Shown here: positions 1 to 5,458 of the stretch, piece after piece | Layout of the letters: each line of letters opens with the position of its first letter | Position numbering within the stretch: the first letter of the stretch is position 1 | From: Clostridia bacterium | GTDB taxonomy: Bacteria; Bacillota; Clostridia; Oscillospirales; CAG-272 | Direction: 5' to 3' | Assembly (NCBI GenBank): GCA_017559555.1 | Contig: JAFYRH010000130.1 | Span: 1 to 5,843 of the forward strand | DNA length: 5,843 nucleotides | Translations under genes and position numbers: made by a program | Notes under the pieces: model-generated | Databases searched by the model: none | What the model was told of the DNA's origin: nothing | The model's input: only the letters and a program-made list of their open reading frames with translations

Positions 1-29
1 GACTCCAATATCACAAGATTAGTTGCCAT
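1..29 (-). CDS. topA: DNA topoisomerase I, N-terminal fragment (cut by window edge)
   Basis: Only the first nine codons plus two bases are present. They read M-A-T-N-L-V-I-L-E followed by a codon beginning TC (Ser). This matches the start of bacterial topoisomerase I, where a short leader precedes LVIVES-PAKAKT, the first strand of the Toprim domain. The enzyme relaxes negatively supercoiled DNA. An AAAGGA ribosome binding site lies at 41-46, 11 bases before the ATG, and a good promoter lies at 61-89. Position directly downstream of dprA is the usual place of topA in Bacillota, and this supports a call that the short peptide alone would make weak. The rest of the gene lies outside the window. 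Confidence 0.8.
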
Positions 30-60
30 TCTGTTTTCGTTCCTTTCGTTGGTTCGGTTC

Positions 61-89
61 TATATATTTCTTCGTAAAGTTGTTGTCAA
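61..89 (-). promoter_or_regulatory. Sigma-A-type promoter for topA
   Basis: On the minus strand TTGACA (84-89) is followed after exactly 17 bases by TATATA (61-66). The expected transcription start is near position 54, giving a leader of about 25 bases before the topA ATG. The -35 box begins only six bases beyond the dprA stop codon. topA therefore probably has its own transcript in addition to any read-through from dprA. I saw no terminator hairpin between dprA and topA. Confidence 0.7.
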
Positions 90-95
90 ATTCGG

Positions 96-1439
96 TTATG
101 CCTTTTTGTAAAGAGAGCCGGGTAGCTTTTGTACAAGACCCATAATCTCAAGCATAGTAAGTGCCGCCATAAGATCGGCACGCGGAAGCTCGAGCGCGTA
201 AATCGCGTCGGCAGAAAGTGTGCCGTCATCGGGGATGGCTTCTAAAATTGTCTTTTGTGCCGGTGTAAGCGTTGCCAAAGTCGCCTCGGGAATCGGTGTG
301 CGTACCGCAACTTGTGGAATAGGCTTTTGCTCTTCCCTATCCTTTTGGGGTTCAACGCGCTTTTCCTGCTTGGCAGACGTTGCGCGCGGCTTTGCGGCTT
401 TCTTTTCCTTGGGCTCGGGAGCCGAAGGCGAAAGACTCATTTTCCTCTCTCCGGACGGATCTGTCGAAAGATCGATGACACCGAGGGATGCGAGATGTGT
501 AAGATCAATATCTGTTAAAGACTTGCTCGCTTTGAACGCCTCCAAATTGAGAGACTCGGCATAAGTGTACTGATACGGTTCGAGGATATCCTCGGTGGAA
601 AGCACCATTTTTGCTCCGTCGCGCAAAAGTCCGTTTGTACCGTCTGCCCCTTTACTGCCCACGTTGGCAGGGAGAGCAAACACGTCGCGACCTTGCAGGA
701 TAGCCTCTTTGGCGGTAATGAGCGAACCGCTCCCCATTCCTGCCTCAACTACGACCGTGGCTTGTGACAAGCCGCTGATGATGCGGTTGCGCATAGGAAA
801 ATGATAGCTGTTCGGTCGCGTTCCCGGAGCATACTCGGAGAGGATAACACCATTTTTAGCAATTTCTTGGCTTAATGCGCGGTGATGTGTCGGATAAACA
901 ACATCAACACCACAACCAAGCACGGCAACGGTTGTGCCGCCTGCTTTGAGTGCGGCTGCCGCCGCAACACCGTCGATACCCTTTGCCATACCGCTGACGA
1001 CAAGTGCGCCCGCAGAGGCAAGCTCATACGACATTTTATACGCCTGACGCATTCCGTATGCACTCATACTGCGCGTTCCTACAACACCCACGCAAAGATT
1101 GCGATTGAAATCGGGCAAATTGCCGCGATAGTATAAAACCATGGGCGGCTTTTGAATCTCGCGCAAAGCACGCGGATAAGCATCCTCATCATAAGTCAGG
1201 ATACCGATTCCCTCGCGTTGGCATTGGTCAAGAATTTCGGTAGCGCGCTCCAAGCTCTTATCGCAAAGTGCTCGCTTGGCACGTTCGGTCAAACCCGAAA
1301 CCTGCTCGATCTCTGTTTCTTCCGCACGAAAGACATCGAAAGGCGTATCGAAAAGAGAGATGATACGGCGAAAAGCAGAAGAACCTGCGCCAAGCGCATC
1401 CGATAGCCATATCCAATACAAGGTGTCTTTGCTCTTCAT
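96..1439 (-). CDS. dprA: DNA processing protein DprA (Smf family)
   Basis: DprA binds incoming single-stranded DNA in the cytoplasm and loads RecA during natural transformation; it is also widespread in species not known to be competent. An N-terminal helical region (about 1-85) precedes the Rossmann-like DprA domain (about 90-288). That domain carries GTR at 121-123, SGMAKGID at 149-156 (family S-G-x-A-x-G-I-D), a G-C-G-x-D-x-x-Y-P segment at 175-183, F-P-x-R-N-R-I-I-S-G-L at 214-224, and SGSLITA at 237-243. A low-complexity Lys/Glu/Pro/Ala-rich linker (about 330-385) leads to a C-terminal winged-helix-like domain (about 390-445) ending in the typical LPG-x-x-Y. At 447 residues it is longer than the usual 360-380, mainly because of the linker. 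The ATG has AGGAG eight bases upstream (1448-1452). It starts 29 bases after the methyltransferase stop, so the two are probably co-transcribed. Confidence 0.95.
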   Translation of the reverse strand: MKSKDTLYWIWLSDALGAGSSAFRRIISLFDTPFDVFRAEETEIEQVSGLTERAKRALCDKSLERATEILDQCQREGIGILTYDEDAYPRALREIQKPPMVLYYRGNLPDFNRNLCVGVVGTRSMSAYGMRQAYKMSYELASAGALVVSGMAKGIDGVAAAAALKAGGTTVAVLGCGVDVVYPTHHRALSQEIAKNGVILSEYAPGTRPNSYHFPMRNRIISGLSQATVVVEAGMGSGSLITAKEAILQGRDVFALPANVGSKGADGTNGLLRDGAKMVLSTEDILEPYQYTYAESLNLEAFKASKSLTDIDLTHLASLGVIDLSTDPSGERKMSLSPSAPEPKEKKAAKPRATSAKQEKRVEPQKDREEQKPIPQVAVRTPIPEATLATLTPAQKTILEAIPDDGTLSADAIYALELPRADLMAALTMLEIMGLVQKLPGSLYKKA

Positions 1440-1468
1440 ACCCTATTCTCCTCTCTTTCAAAATCAAA

Positions 1469-2311
1469 TTATTTTCCCTTTGCAAACTCCCACATCAAAA
1501 TGGAAGCTGCAACGGCAGCATTAAAGGATTCGGCACGCTCGCTCATGGGAATAATGACACTGTTGCCGCAAGCGGCAATCACTTCCTGCGAGAGTCCGTG
1601 TCCCTCGTTGCCGATAACCACTGCATCTCCTGCGAGAATTTCAAATTCTCCAAGTGACAATGCCCTATCATCAAGTGCGGCGGCAAAAACGCGTCGTCCG
1701 CTCTTGCGCATTTCCGTAACGGTTGCGGCAAGGTCGCTCACGCGATCGATGCGTTGGTTAAAGAGTGTGCCCATTGAGCCGCGAACTGCGCGCGGATGGT
1801 AGATGTCGGCACAGTCTGCACTCAAAATCAGGCGATCGATGCCAATGGCAGCAGCCGAGCGAATGATTGCACCGACGTTGGAGGGATCGCGCACCGATTC
1901 AAGAAGCACAATATGCTCATTTTTCATCTCGGAAAAATGAACGCTATTATATATTGTAGCATTTTTTTGCAATTTGTCAATATATTTTGCAATAGTTATT
2001 ACGCCTTCGGGCGATTTTTCTTCAGAAATTTTATCAAAAATATCATCCGACACCACAAAACACTTCTCAATTTTATCCTCATACGCGCCACCAAAGCGTC
2101 CACGCAGAAAATCAAGTACCCTCTCTTGTGCCGTGGACGACAAAAAGACGGCGCAGATTTCCACGTCGTTTTTGATGGCTTCTTCGAGCAATTTGATACC
2201 GTCAAAGCGGAAAGTTTTGGTTGCTTCACGCGCTTTTCTATCGGTCAATTTACAAAGCTCGACGATGTTTTTATTTTGTCTGGAACGGATAATTTCCCCT
2301 GTAAAAAGCAT
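1469..2311 (-). CDS. SpoU/TrmH-family RNA 2'-O-methyltransferase
   Basis: A SPOUT-class enzyme expected to transfer a methyl group from S-adenosylmethionine to a ribose 2'-OH in rRNA or tRNA. The 280 residues fit a two-domain member: an N-terminal L30e-like substrate-binding domain (about 5-112, with FDGIKLLEEAI at 36-46) and a C-terminal trefoil-knot domain (about 132-280). The three SpoU motifs are visible. Motif 1 is D-P-S-N-V-G-A-I-I-R (142-151), with the conserved Asn145 and Arg151. Motif 2 is VVIGNEGHGLS (231-241). Motif 3 is IPMSERAESFNAAVAAS (254-270). HPRAVRGSMGTLF (172-184) is the usual segment after motif 1. Motif 3 has SFN where most members have SLN. AAGGAGA (2321-2327) lies nine bases before the ATG. 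The target site cannot be told from sequence: it could be a YsgA-like or RlmB-like enzyme, so no symbol is given. Confidence 0.92.
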   Translation of the reverse strand: MLFTGEIIRSRQNKNIVELCKLTDRKAREATKTFRFDGIKLLEEAIKNDVEICAVFLSSTAQERVLDFLRGRFGGAYEDKIEKCFVVSDDIFDKISEEKSPEGVITIAKYIDKLQKNATIYNSVHFSEMKNEHIVLLESVRDPSNVGAIIRSAAAIGIDRLILSADCADIYHPRAVRGSMGTLFNQRIDRVSDLAATVTEMRKSGRRVFAAALDDRALSLGEFEILAGDAVVIGNEGHGLSQEVIAACGNSVIIPMSERAESFNAAVAASILMWEFAKGK

Positions 2312-2331
2312 AAATTCTATTCTCCTTTTGG

Positions 2332-2364
2332 TGCATTTTGCGCTCTTTTTTGTGGCAAAATGCA
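2332..2364. repeat. 10-bp perfect inverted repeat in the methyltransferase leader
   Basis: TGCATTTTGC (2332-2341) and GCAAAATGCA (2355-2364) are perfect inverted copies around a 13-base spacer. The repeat sits between the rplT terminator and the methyltransferase ribosome binding site (2321-2327), starting only a few bases upstream of the latter. As RNA it would form a 10-bp hairpin; as DNA it could be a repressor site. It lacks a T-run on either side, so it is not a standard terminator. No promoter elements that I find convincing surround it. Confidence 0.55.
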
Positions 2365-2389
2365 GGATGAAAAAACATCTATGTATGAC

Positions 2390-2417
2390 AAAAACCCGAT
2401 GAAACCATCGGGTTTTT
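2390..2417 (-). terminator. Rho-independent terminator after rplT
   Basis: A 7-bp G+C-containing stem, CCCGATG (2395-2401) with CATCGGG (2406-2412), closes on a four-base loop. It is flanked by A5 on one side and T6 on the other, so the full palindrome is 12 bp. Read on the minus strand, it lies eight bases after the rplT stop and ends in TTTTT. It should end the infC-rpmI-rplT transcript. The flanking A/T runs would also let it act on plus-strand transcripts, although no plus-strand gene lies upstream here. Confidence 0.92.
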
Positions 2418-2425
2418 TATCACAA

Positions 2426-2779
2426 TTAAAGTGCTGCCTTTGCTTGTGCGCAGAGTGCTGCAAAAGCTTCCTTATCGGAAACAGCGATTTCAGCGAGCAT
2501 CTTGCGGTTGAGCTCGATGCCTGCAACCTTAAGACCGTGCATAAGGGTGGAATAGTTCATTCCGTTAACCTTTGCTTGTGCGGAAATTCTGGTGATCCAG
2601 AGAGAACGGAAGTCTCTCTTCTTTTGCTTTCTGCCAGCGAATGCGTAGTTGCCGCTCTTCATTACGGCTTGCTTAGCCATCTTAAAGTGCTTAGATTTTG
2701 CACCCCAGTAGCCCTTGGCAGCCTTAAGTGTGGACTTTCTTCTCTTGCGCGTCATCATTGCGCCCTTAACTCTTGCCAT
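2426..2779 (-). CDS. rplT: Large ribosomal subunit protein bL20
   Basis: L20 binds 23S rRNA and is needed early in 50S assembly. The 117 residues match the family length and pattern. The basic N-terminal extension ([16 protein letters not shown], continuing to [13 protein letters not shown]) penetrates the rRNA. The C-terminal globular half has [13 protein letters not shown] (53-65) and a [18 protein letters not shown] segment at about 82-99. The C-terminal part is also the piece that, in studied bacteria, recognises an rRNA mimic in its own mRNA, relevant to the leader at 3595-3747. GGGAGG (2789-2794) lies nine bases before the ATG. The gene starts 22 bases after rpmI and is followed by a terminator, so it is the last gene of the IF-3 operon. 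Confidence 0.98.
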   Translation of the reverse strand: MARVKGAMMTRKRRKSTLKAAKGYWGAKSKHFKMAKQAVMKSGNYAFAGRKQKKRDFRSLWITRISAQAKVNGMNYSTLMHGLKVAGIELNRKMLAEIAVSDKEAFAALCAQAKAAL

Positions 2780-2801
2780 TTTTTAATTCCTCCCTTTCTT
2801 A

Positions 2802-2996
2802 TTACTTCAGAACCAATGTCTTGATGTTGGTTGCCATCTTACCTTCAACCATTGCGCTGGAGCGCAGATGTCTGATTCTCTTGGCATCCTTTTTACCGGT
2901 GTTGTGACGGTGAGAGGTGTGGAACATTTTGACCTTGCCGTTTGCAGTTACGGAAAATCTCTTGGCCGAAGCCTTATGTGTTTTGATTTTTCCCAT
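2802..2996 (-). CDS. rpmI: Large ribosomal subunit protein bL35
   Basis: A small, basic ribosomal protein of 64 residues, the normal length for bL35. The start MGKIKTHKASAKRFSVTANGK has the family pattern K-x-K-T-H-K-x-x-x-K-R-F-x-x-T-x-x-G-K. The middle has the conserved H-x-x-x-x-K-x-x-x-x-x-R-x-L-R segment (positions about 30-45). GGAG (3005-3008) lies eight bases before the ATG. The gene sits between infC (73-base gap) and rplT (22-base gap) in the standard operon order. Confidence 0.98.
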   Translation of the reverse strand: MGKIKTHKASAKRFSVTANGKVKMFHTSHRHNTGKKDAKRIRHLRSSAMVEGKMATNIKTLVLK

Positions 2997-3016
2997 TTTT
3001 CTAACTCCTTTTCTCT

Positions 3017-3032
3017 TTCGGCGATAGCCGAA
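3017..3032 (-). other. Small hairpin in the infC-rpmI gap
   Basis: TTCGGC and GCCGAA form a perfect 6-bp stem around a four-base loop, within the 73-base gap between infC and rpmI and just upstream of the rpmI ribosome binding site (3005-3008). No T-run follows, so it is not a terminator. It could affect rpmI translation or RNA processing, but nothing in the sequence proves a role. Confidence 0.35.
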
Positions 3033-3069
3033 GTATAAAATACTTAGTAATGCTGTGGTACGGTTTTGA

Positions 3070-3594
3070 TTACTTCGCCTTAACAGGTGAGATAACCATG
3101 CTCATAAATCTGCCATCGAGAACCGGCTTCTTATCAACAGTGCCGAGCTCGGAGCAAGCAGCCTCGAATTTTTCAAGGATTTCTTTACCGATGTTCATAT
3201 GGCTCATTTCTCTGCCCTTGAACTTCATAACAACGCGAACCTTGTTGCCATCGCTCAAAAAGCGACGTGCGTGATTTGCCTTTGTTTCAAAATCGTGGGT
3301 GTCGATGCGGCAGGAGAGCTGAATTTCTTTAAGCTCGATGGTCTGCTGCTTCTTTTTGGCTTCCTTTTCGCGCTTTTCGCGTTCAAAACGGAACTTGCCA
3401 TAGTCCATAATTTTGCATACGGGGGGAACAGCCTGCCCTGACATTAAAACAAGGTCCATGCCCTGGTCATACGCGATTTCCAATGCTTTATCGGAACTCA
3501 TAATGCCAAGCGTTTCGCCATCGGCACCAATGAGGCGTACTTCCTTCGCGGTAATTTCCTCGTTAAGCAGGTTTTCTTTCTCTTTTGCGCTAAT
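3070..3594 (-). CDS. infC: Translation initiation factor IF-3, starting at ATT
   Basis: IF-3 binds the 30S subunit, prevents premature 50S joining and checks start-codon/initiator-tRNA pairing. From an ATT codon at 3592-3594 the protein is 174 residues, typical for the family. The N-domain covers about 8-72 and includes the signature VPPVCKIMDYGKFRFE (56-71). A Lys/Glu-rich helical linker follows (about 72-85), then the C-domain (about 86-172) with KFKGREMSH (124-132) and a KPVLDGRFMSM segment (156-166). The start is set by GGAGGTG (3602-3608), seven bases upstream, and by family homology beginning right after it (NLLNEEI). The nearest in-frame ATG codons upstream fall in the leader or at and upstream of the promoter, and lack a proper binding site. 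IF-3 discriminates against AUU, so this codon allows self-repression, as established for E. coli. First gene of the operon with rpmI and rplT. Confidence 0.96.
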   Translation of the reverse strand: MSAKEKENLLNEEITAKEVRLIGADGETLGIMSSDKALEIAYDQGMDLVLMSGQAVPPVCKIMDYGKFRFEREKREKEAKKKQQTIELKEIQLSCRIDTHDFETKANHARRFLSDGNKVRVVMKFKGREMSHMNIGKEILEKFEAACSELGTVDKKPVLDGRFMSMVISPVKAK

Positions 3595-3601
3595 AGTTAA
3601 A

Positions 3602-3608
3602 CACCTCC
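3602..3608 (-). promoter_or_regulatory. infC ribosome binding site that fixes the ATT start
   Basis: GGAGGTG on the minus strand is nearly a full match to the 16S anti-Shine-Dalgarno sequence. It is seven bases from ATT (3592-3594) and not correctly spaced for any ATG, GTG or TTG in the infC frame. It lies directly behind the T-run of the attenuator. Confidence 0.88.
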
Positions 3609-3613
3609 AAGCG

Positions 3614-3654
3614 AAATAAAAAATAACCGTACAAAGACACAAGTCTCCGCACGG
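3614..3654 (-). terminator. Attenuator (conditional terminator) before infC
   Basis: The left arm (3643-3654, beginning CCGTGCGG) and right arm (3627-3638, ending TACGG) pair over 12 consecutive positions, including three G-U pairs, around a TTGT loop (3639-3642). TTATTTTTTATTT (3614-3626) follows at once. This has the form of a Rho-independent terminator. It ends five bases before the infC ribosome binding site and sits inside the operon's own leader, so it should act as a regulated stop rather than an operon end. Confidence 0.8.
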
Positions 3655-3753
3655 CACAAAACCACTTAAGATAGTGGCATAAAGGCGTTTATTAACCCGA
3701 CTGCCCATTTGCAGGAAGGTGAGAGCGGAGAGCTCTGCTTTGTTTTCTGTGTT

Positions 3754-3782
3754 ATTATACACCATTCTTCCCAATTTGTCAA
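3754..3782 (-). promoter_or_regulatory. Consensus sigma-A promoter of infC-rpmI-rplT
   Basis: The minus strand has TTGACA (3777-3782), a 17-base spacer and TATAAT (3754-3759). Both hexamers match the consensus at all six positions and the spacing is optimal. Transcription should start near 3747. Phased A-tracts lie directly upstream. Such a strong promoter fits a ribosomal-protein operon whose output is trimmed afterwards by attenuation. Confidence 0.93.
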
Positions 3783-3785
3783 GAG

Positions 3786-3813
3786 TTTTTTTGCATTTTT
3801 TTCGGATTTTTTT
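3786..3813. other. Phased A/T tracts upstream of the infC promoter
   Basis: Three runs of exactly seven T on the plus strand (3786-3792, 3796-3802, 3807-3813) are spaced 10 and 11 bases apart, with shorter runs continuing at 3815-3818 and 3824-3828. On the minus strand these are A-tracts ending just upstream of the -35 box. Helically phased A-tracts bend DNA, and A-rich DNA here can act as an UP element for RNA polymerase. The role is inferred. Confidence 0.6.
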
Positions 3814-3874
3814 ATTTTCTTCCTTTTTAAAATTTGTATGGGGAAAAAGTTTCGCAAAAAAACACAAAATATTC

Positions 3875-3903
3875 TTGCAATTTACTGATAAATGAGGTAT
3901 CAT
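3875..3903 (+). promoter_or_regulatory. Sigma-A-type promoter of the rightward three-gene cluster
   Basis: TTGCAA (3875-3880) and TATCAT (3898-3903) are separated by 17 bases; they match the consensus at five positions each. The expected start is near 3910, giving a leader of about 32 bases before the ATG at 3942. It is divergent from the infC promoter, with about 92 bases between the two -35 boxes. The intervening DNA is A/T-rich and holds no gene. Confidence 0.7.
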
Positions 3904-3941
3904 ATATAAGATAAGAGTAAACTTTTGAAAGGAGTGAGAAC

Positions 3942-4835
3942 ATGCTGGGCTACATTCGCACCGACTCTCCCGAATTGCGCTTGCGCGACGGAGAGTGTTA
4001 CCGCGCCATTTATTGCGGTCTTTGCCGCCAAATGGGCAAGTGCACCGGTCAGTGCTCCCGTCTTTCGCTCAGCTATGACTTCGCTTTTTTGGCGGCTTTT
4101 CGTATGTCCTTGACAAACGAAAAAATGGAGCTTCAAAAAAAGCGTTGTTTTGTTCATCCCTTAAAAAAGCAGAATATGGCGATTGAGTCCCCCTCTCTTG
4201 CATACTGTGCGGATGCTTCGGCGATTCTCACCTATCACAAATGCCGCGACGACGTAGACGACGAAAAAGGATTCAAAAAATTGCGTGCACTTGTGGCTTC
4301 CGGGTTCTTCTCACGGGCTTACCGTCGCGCAAAGCGTCGCCATCCCATATTGGATAGCACTGTTAGTTCTTTGCTGCAAGAATTGCGCGCTTACGAAAAA
4401 GATACCACCGCGCCCCCGAGCGCCGATGCGCCTGCCGCCATTTTTGGCAATTTGATGGCTTCTGTCCTCTCCGAGGGACTTGAGGGCGTTGAAGCGCGCA
4501 TCGCAAAAACGTTTGGCCGCGCGATTGGACATTGGATCTATTTGATTGATGCCGCGGACGATTACCGCGACGACCTCAAAAGCGGCTCGTTTAACCCCTT
4601 TGTACGCCTGTTCGGTGCCGAAATGACAGAGGAGAATGCTCAAAGCGTTGCCCTCTCTTTGAAGCGTTATCTTGCCGATGCAGAGAATGCATTTCTACTG
4701 ATTGACAACTTCCCCACCCCCGAAATTCGGGAAATTCTTTGTAATATTCTTTATCTCGGTCTGCCCAAGGTTGCCGACCGTGTTTTGCAAAAAGCTTGGA
4801 AAGGTGAAACTGACGAAAATGAAAAACCCTTATGA
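3942..4835 (+). CDS. DUF5685-like protein of unknown function
   Basis: Function is unknown. The 297-residue protein resembles the DUF5685 family, mainly by its start: [16 protein letters not shown], then YCGLCRQMG (24-32). It is mostly helical and probably cytoplasmic, with no signal peptide or clear membrane segment. Possible metal ligands are Cys25-x-x-Cys28 and Cys69-x-x-His72, the latter leading into HPLKK. Two acidic motifs are visible: DDVDDEK (103-109) and [13 protein letters not shown] (203-215), followed by FNPF. Acidic motifs of this kind occur in all-helical isoprenoid synthases, but that resemblance is only suggestive. AAAGGAG (3928-3934) lies seven bases before the ATG. It is the first gene after the promoter, and its end overlaps the J-domain gene by 17 bases, which suggests translational coupling. 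Confidence 0.8.
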   Translation: MLGYIRTDSPELRLRDGECYRAIYCGLCRQMGKCTGQCSRLSLSYDFAFLAAFRMSLTNEKMELQKKRCFVHPLKKQNMAIESPSLAYCADASAILTYHKCRDDVDDEKGFKKLRALVASGFFSRAYRRAKRRHPILDSTVSSLLQELRAYEKDTTAPPSADAPAAIFGNLMASVLSEGLEGVEARIAKTFGRAIGHWIYLIDAADDYRDDLKSGSFNPFVRLFGAEMTEENAQSVALSLKRYLADAENAFLLIDNFPTPEIREILCNILYLGLPKVADRVLQKAWKGETDENEKPL

Positions 4836-5445
4836 GGTATTGGGGGTATCCCCCAACGCCACCGATGAAGAAGTTAAAAAAGCATACCGTGACCTTGCGC
4901 GTAAATATCACCCCGATAAATATCGCGACAGTGACCTTGCCGACCTTGCAAGTGAAAAGATGAAAGAGGTTAATGCCGCATACGAGGAAATTCAAAAAAT
5001 GCGCGCAGGTGGCTCCCAAGCGCAAAATGGAAACAACTACCATTATAACGGCAATCCGGGTGCAAACTCCTCTACCGGCGACAGCCGTTTTGCAGAGGTG
5101 CGCAGACTCATCAACAACAATGAGATTTTGCAAGCAGAACAAATTTTGCGTTCGATGCCTCCCACAATGCAAAACGCGGAATGGTTCTTTTTGATGGGTT
5201 GCACCGTTTATAAACGCGGCTATTTTACCGATGCGCAACACATGTTTGACCGTGCGTGTGCAATGGATCCTTACAATCAAGAATACCGCATGGCTCGCGA
5301 TCAACTCCGCTCGCAAACGGCAGGCTACGGCTATGGCTATCATACCGCCGCGAGAAGTGATGATACTTGCAACTGCTGCACACAACTGATTTGTGCTGAC
5401 TGTTGCTGCGAAATGATGGGCGGCGACTTGATTCGCTGCTGCTGA
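4819..5445 (+). CDS. J-domain protein with TPR-like helices and Cys-rich tail
   Basis: A 208-residue co-chaperone-like protein. The J domain (about 3-60) begins [22 protein letters not shown] and has the HPD tripeptide at 31-33, which stimulates the ATPase of a DnaK-type Hsp70. A Gly/Asn-rich spacer (63-88) follows, then TPR-like helices (about 90-155), the second repeat being clear (W122, G127, Y131, G134, A139, F143, A146, P151). The tail is Tyr/Gly-rich and then has nine Cys in the last 25 residues (184, 186, 187, 192, 195, 196, 197, 207, 208). It lacks the DnaJ zinc-finger and substrate-binding domains, so it is not dnaJ itself. I chose the ATG at 4819 because the J-domain homology begins there. 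GGTG at 4803-4806 is a weak, rather distant binding site, and in-frame GTG at 4804 is an alternative start. Confidence 0.88.
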   Translation: MKNPYEVLGVSPNATDEEVKKAYRDLARKYHPDKYRDSDLADLASEKMKEVNAAYEEIQKMRAGGSQAQNGNNYHYNGNPGANSSTGDSRFAEVRRLINNNEILQAEQILRSMPPTMQNAEWFFLMGCTVYKRGYFTDAQHMFDRACAMDPYNQEYRMARDQLRSQTAGYGYGYHTAARSDDTCNCCTQLICADCCCEMMGGDLIRCC

Positions 5446-5458
5446 TACGGAGGACGTT

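Larger units (their letters stand above)
3595..3747 (-). promoter_or_regulatory. L20-type autoregulatory leader of the infC operon
   Basis: About 153 bases lie between the predicted transcription start (about 3747) and the infC start codon. A small 5' hairpin (AGAGC 3732-3736 with GCTCT 3722-3726) precedes a conserved-looking stretch, CTCACCTT then CTGC-loop-GCAG (3701-3714), then GGGTTAA. I recognise this as resembling the L20 leader of Bacillota, from memory rather than by a search. A second hairpin (CCACT 3673-3677 with AGTGG 3662-3666) and the terminator-like hairpin at 3614-3654 follow. TCTCCGC (3725-3731) is perfectly complementary to GCGGAGA (3644-3650), which lies in the left arm of that terminator, so an antiterminated fold is available. 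In B. subtilis L20 represses this operon by promoting premature termination. The same logic is inferred here. Confidence 0.78.

Noticed and set aside
1796..2824. A 342-codon open frame on the plus strand.
   Set aside because: It runs antisense through the methyltransferase, the terminator and rplT, all well-supported minus-strand features, and its translation shows no recognisable domain.
3658..3678. The CCACT/AGTGG hairpin followed by TTTT as a separate terminator.
   Set aside because: Only five strong pairs and four T residues; too weak beside the 12-pair hairpin that follows. It is treated as part of the leader fold.
3595..3903. An N-terminal extension of IF-3 starting at an upstream ATG (up to 103 extra residues).
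   Set aside because: The added part spans the promoter and structured leader, lacks a binding site, and has no resemblance to IF-3. The ATT start has an excellent ribosome binding site and the correct protein length.
3904..3908. The TATATA-like bases after TATCAT as the -10 box of the rightward promoter.
   Set aside because: This would leave a spacer of about 22 bases from TTGCAA, well outside the normal range, whereas TATCAT gives 17.
4702..4818. An earlier start for the J-domain protein (39 more residues).
   Set aside because: The extra residues lie within the preceding gene, have no J-domain similarity, and the J domain normally begins a few residues after the initiator Met, as it does at 4819.
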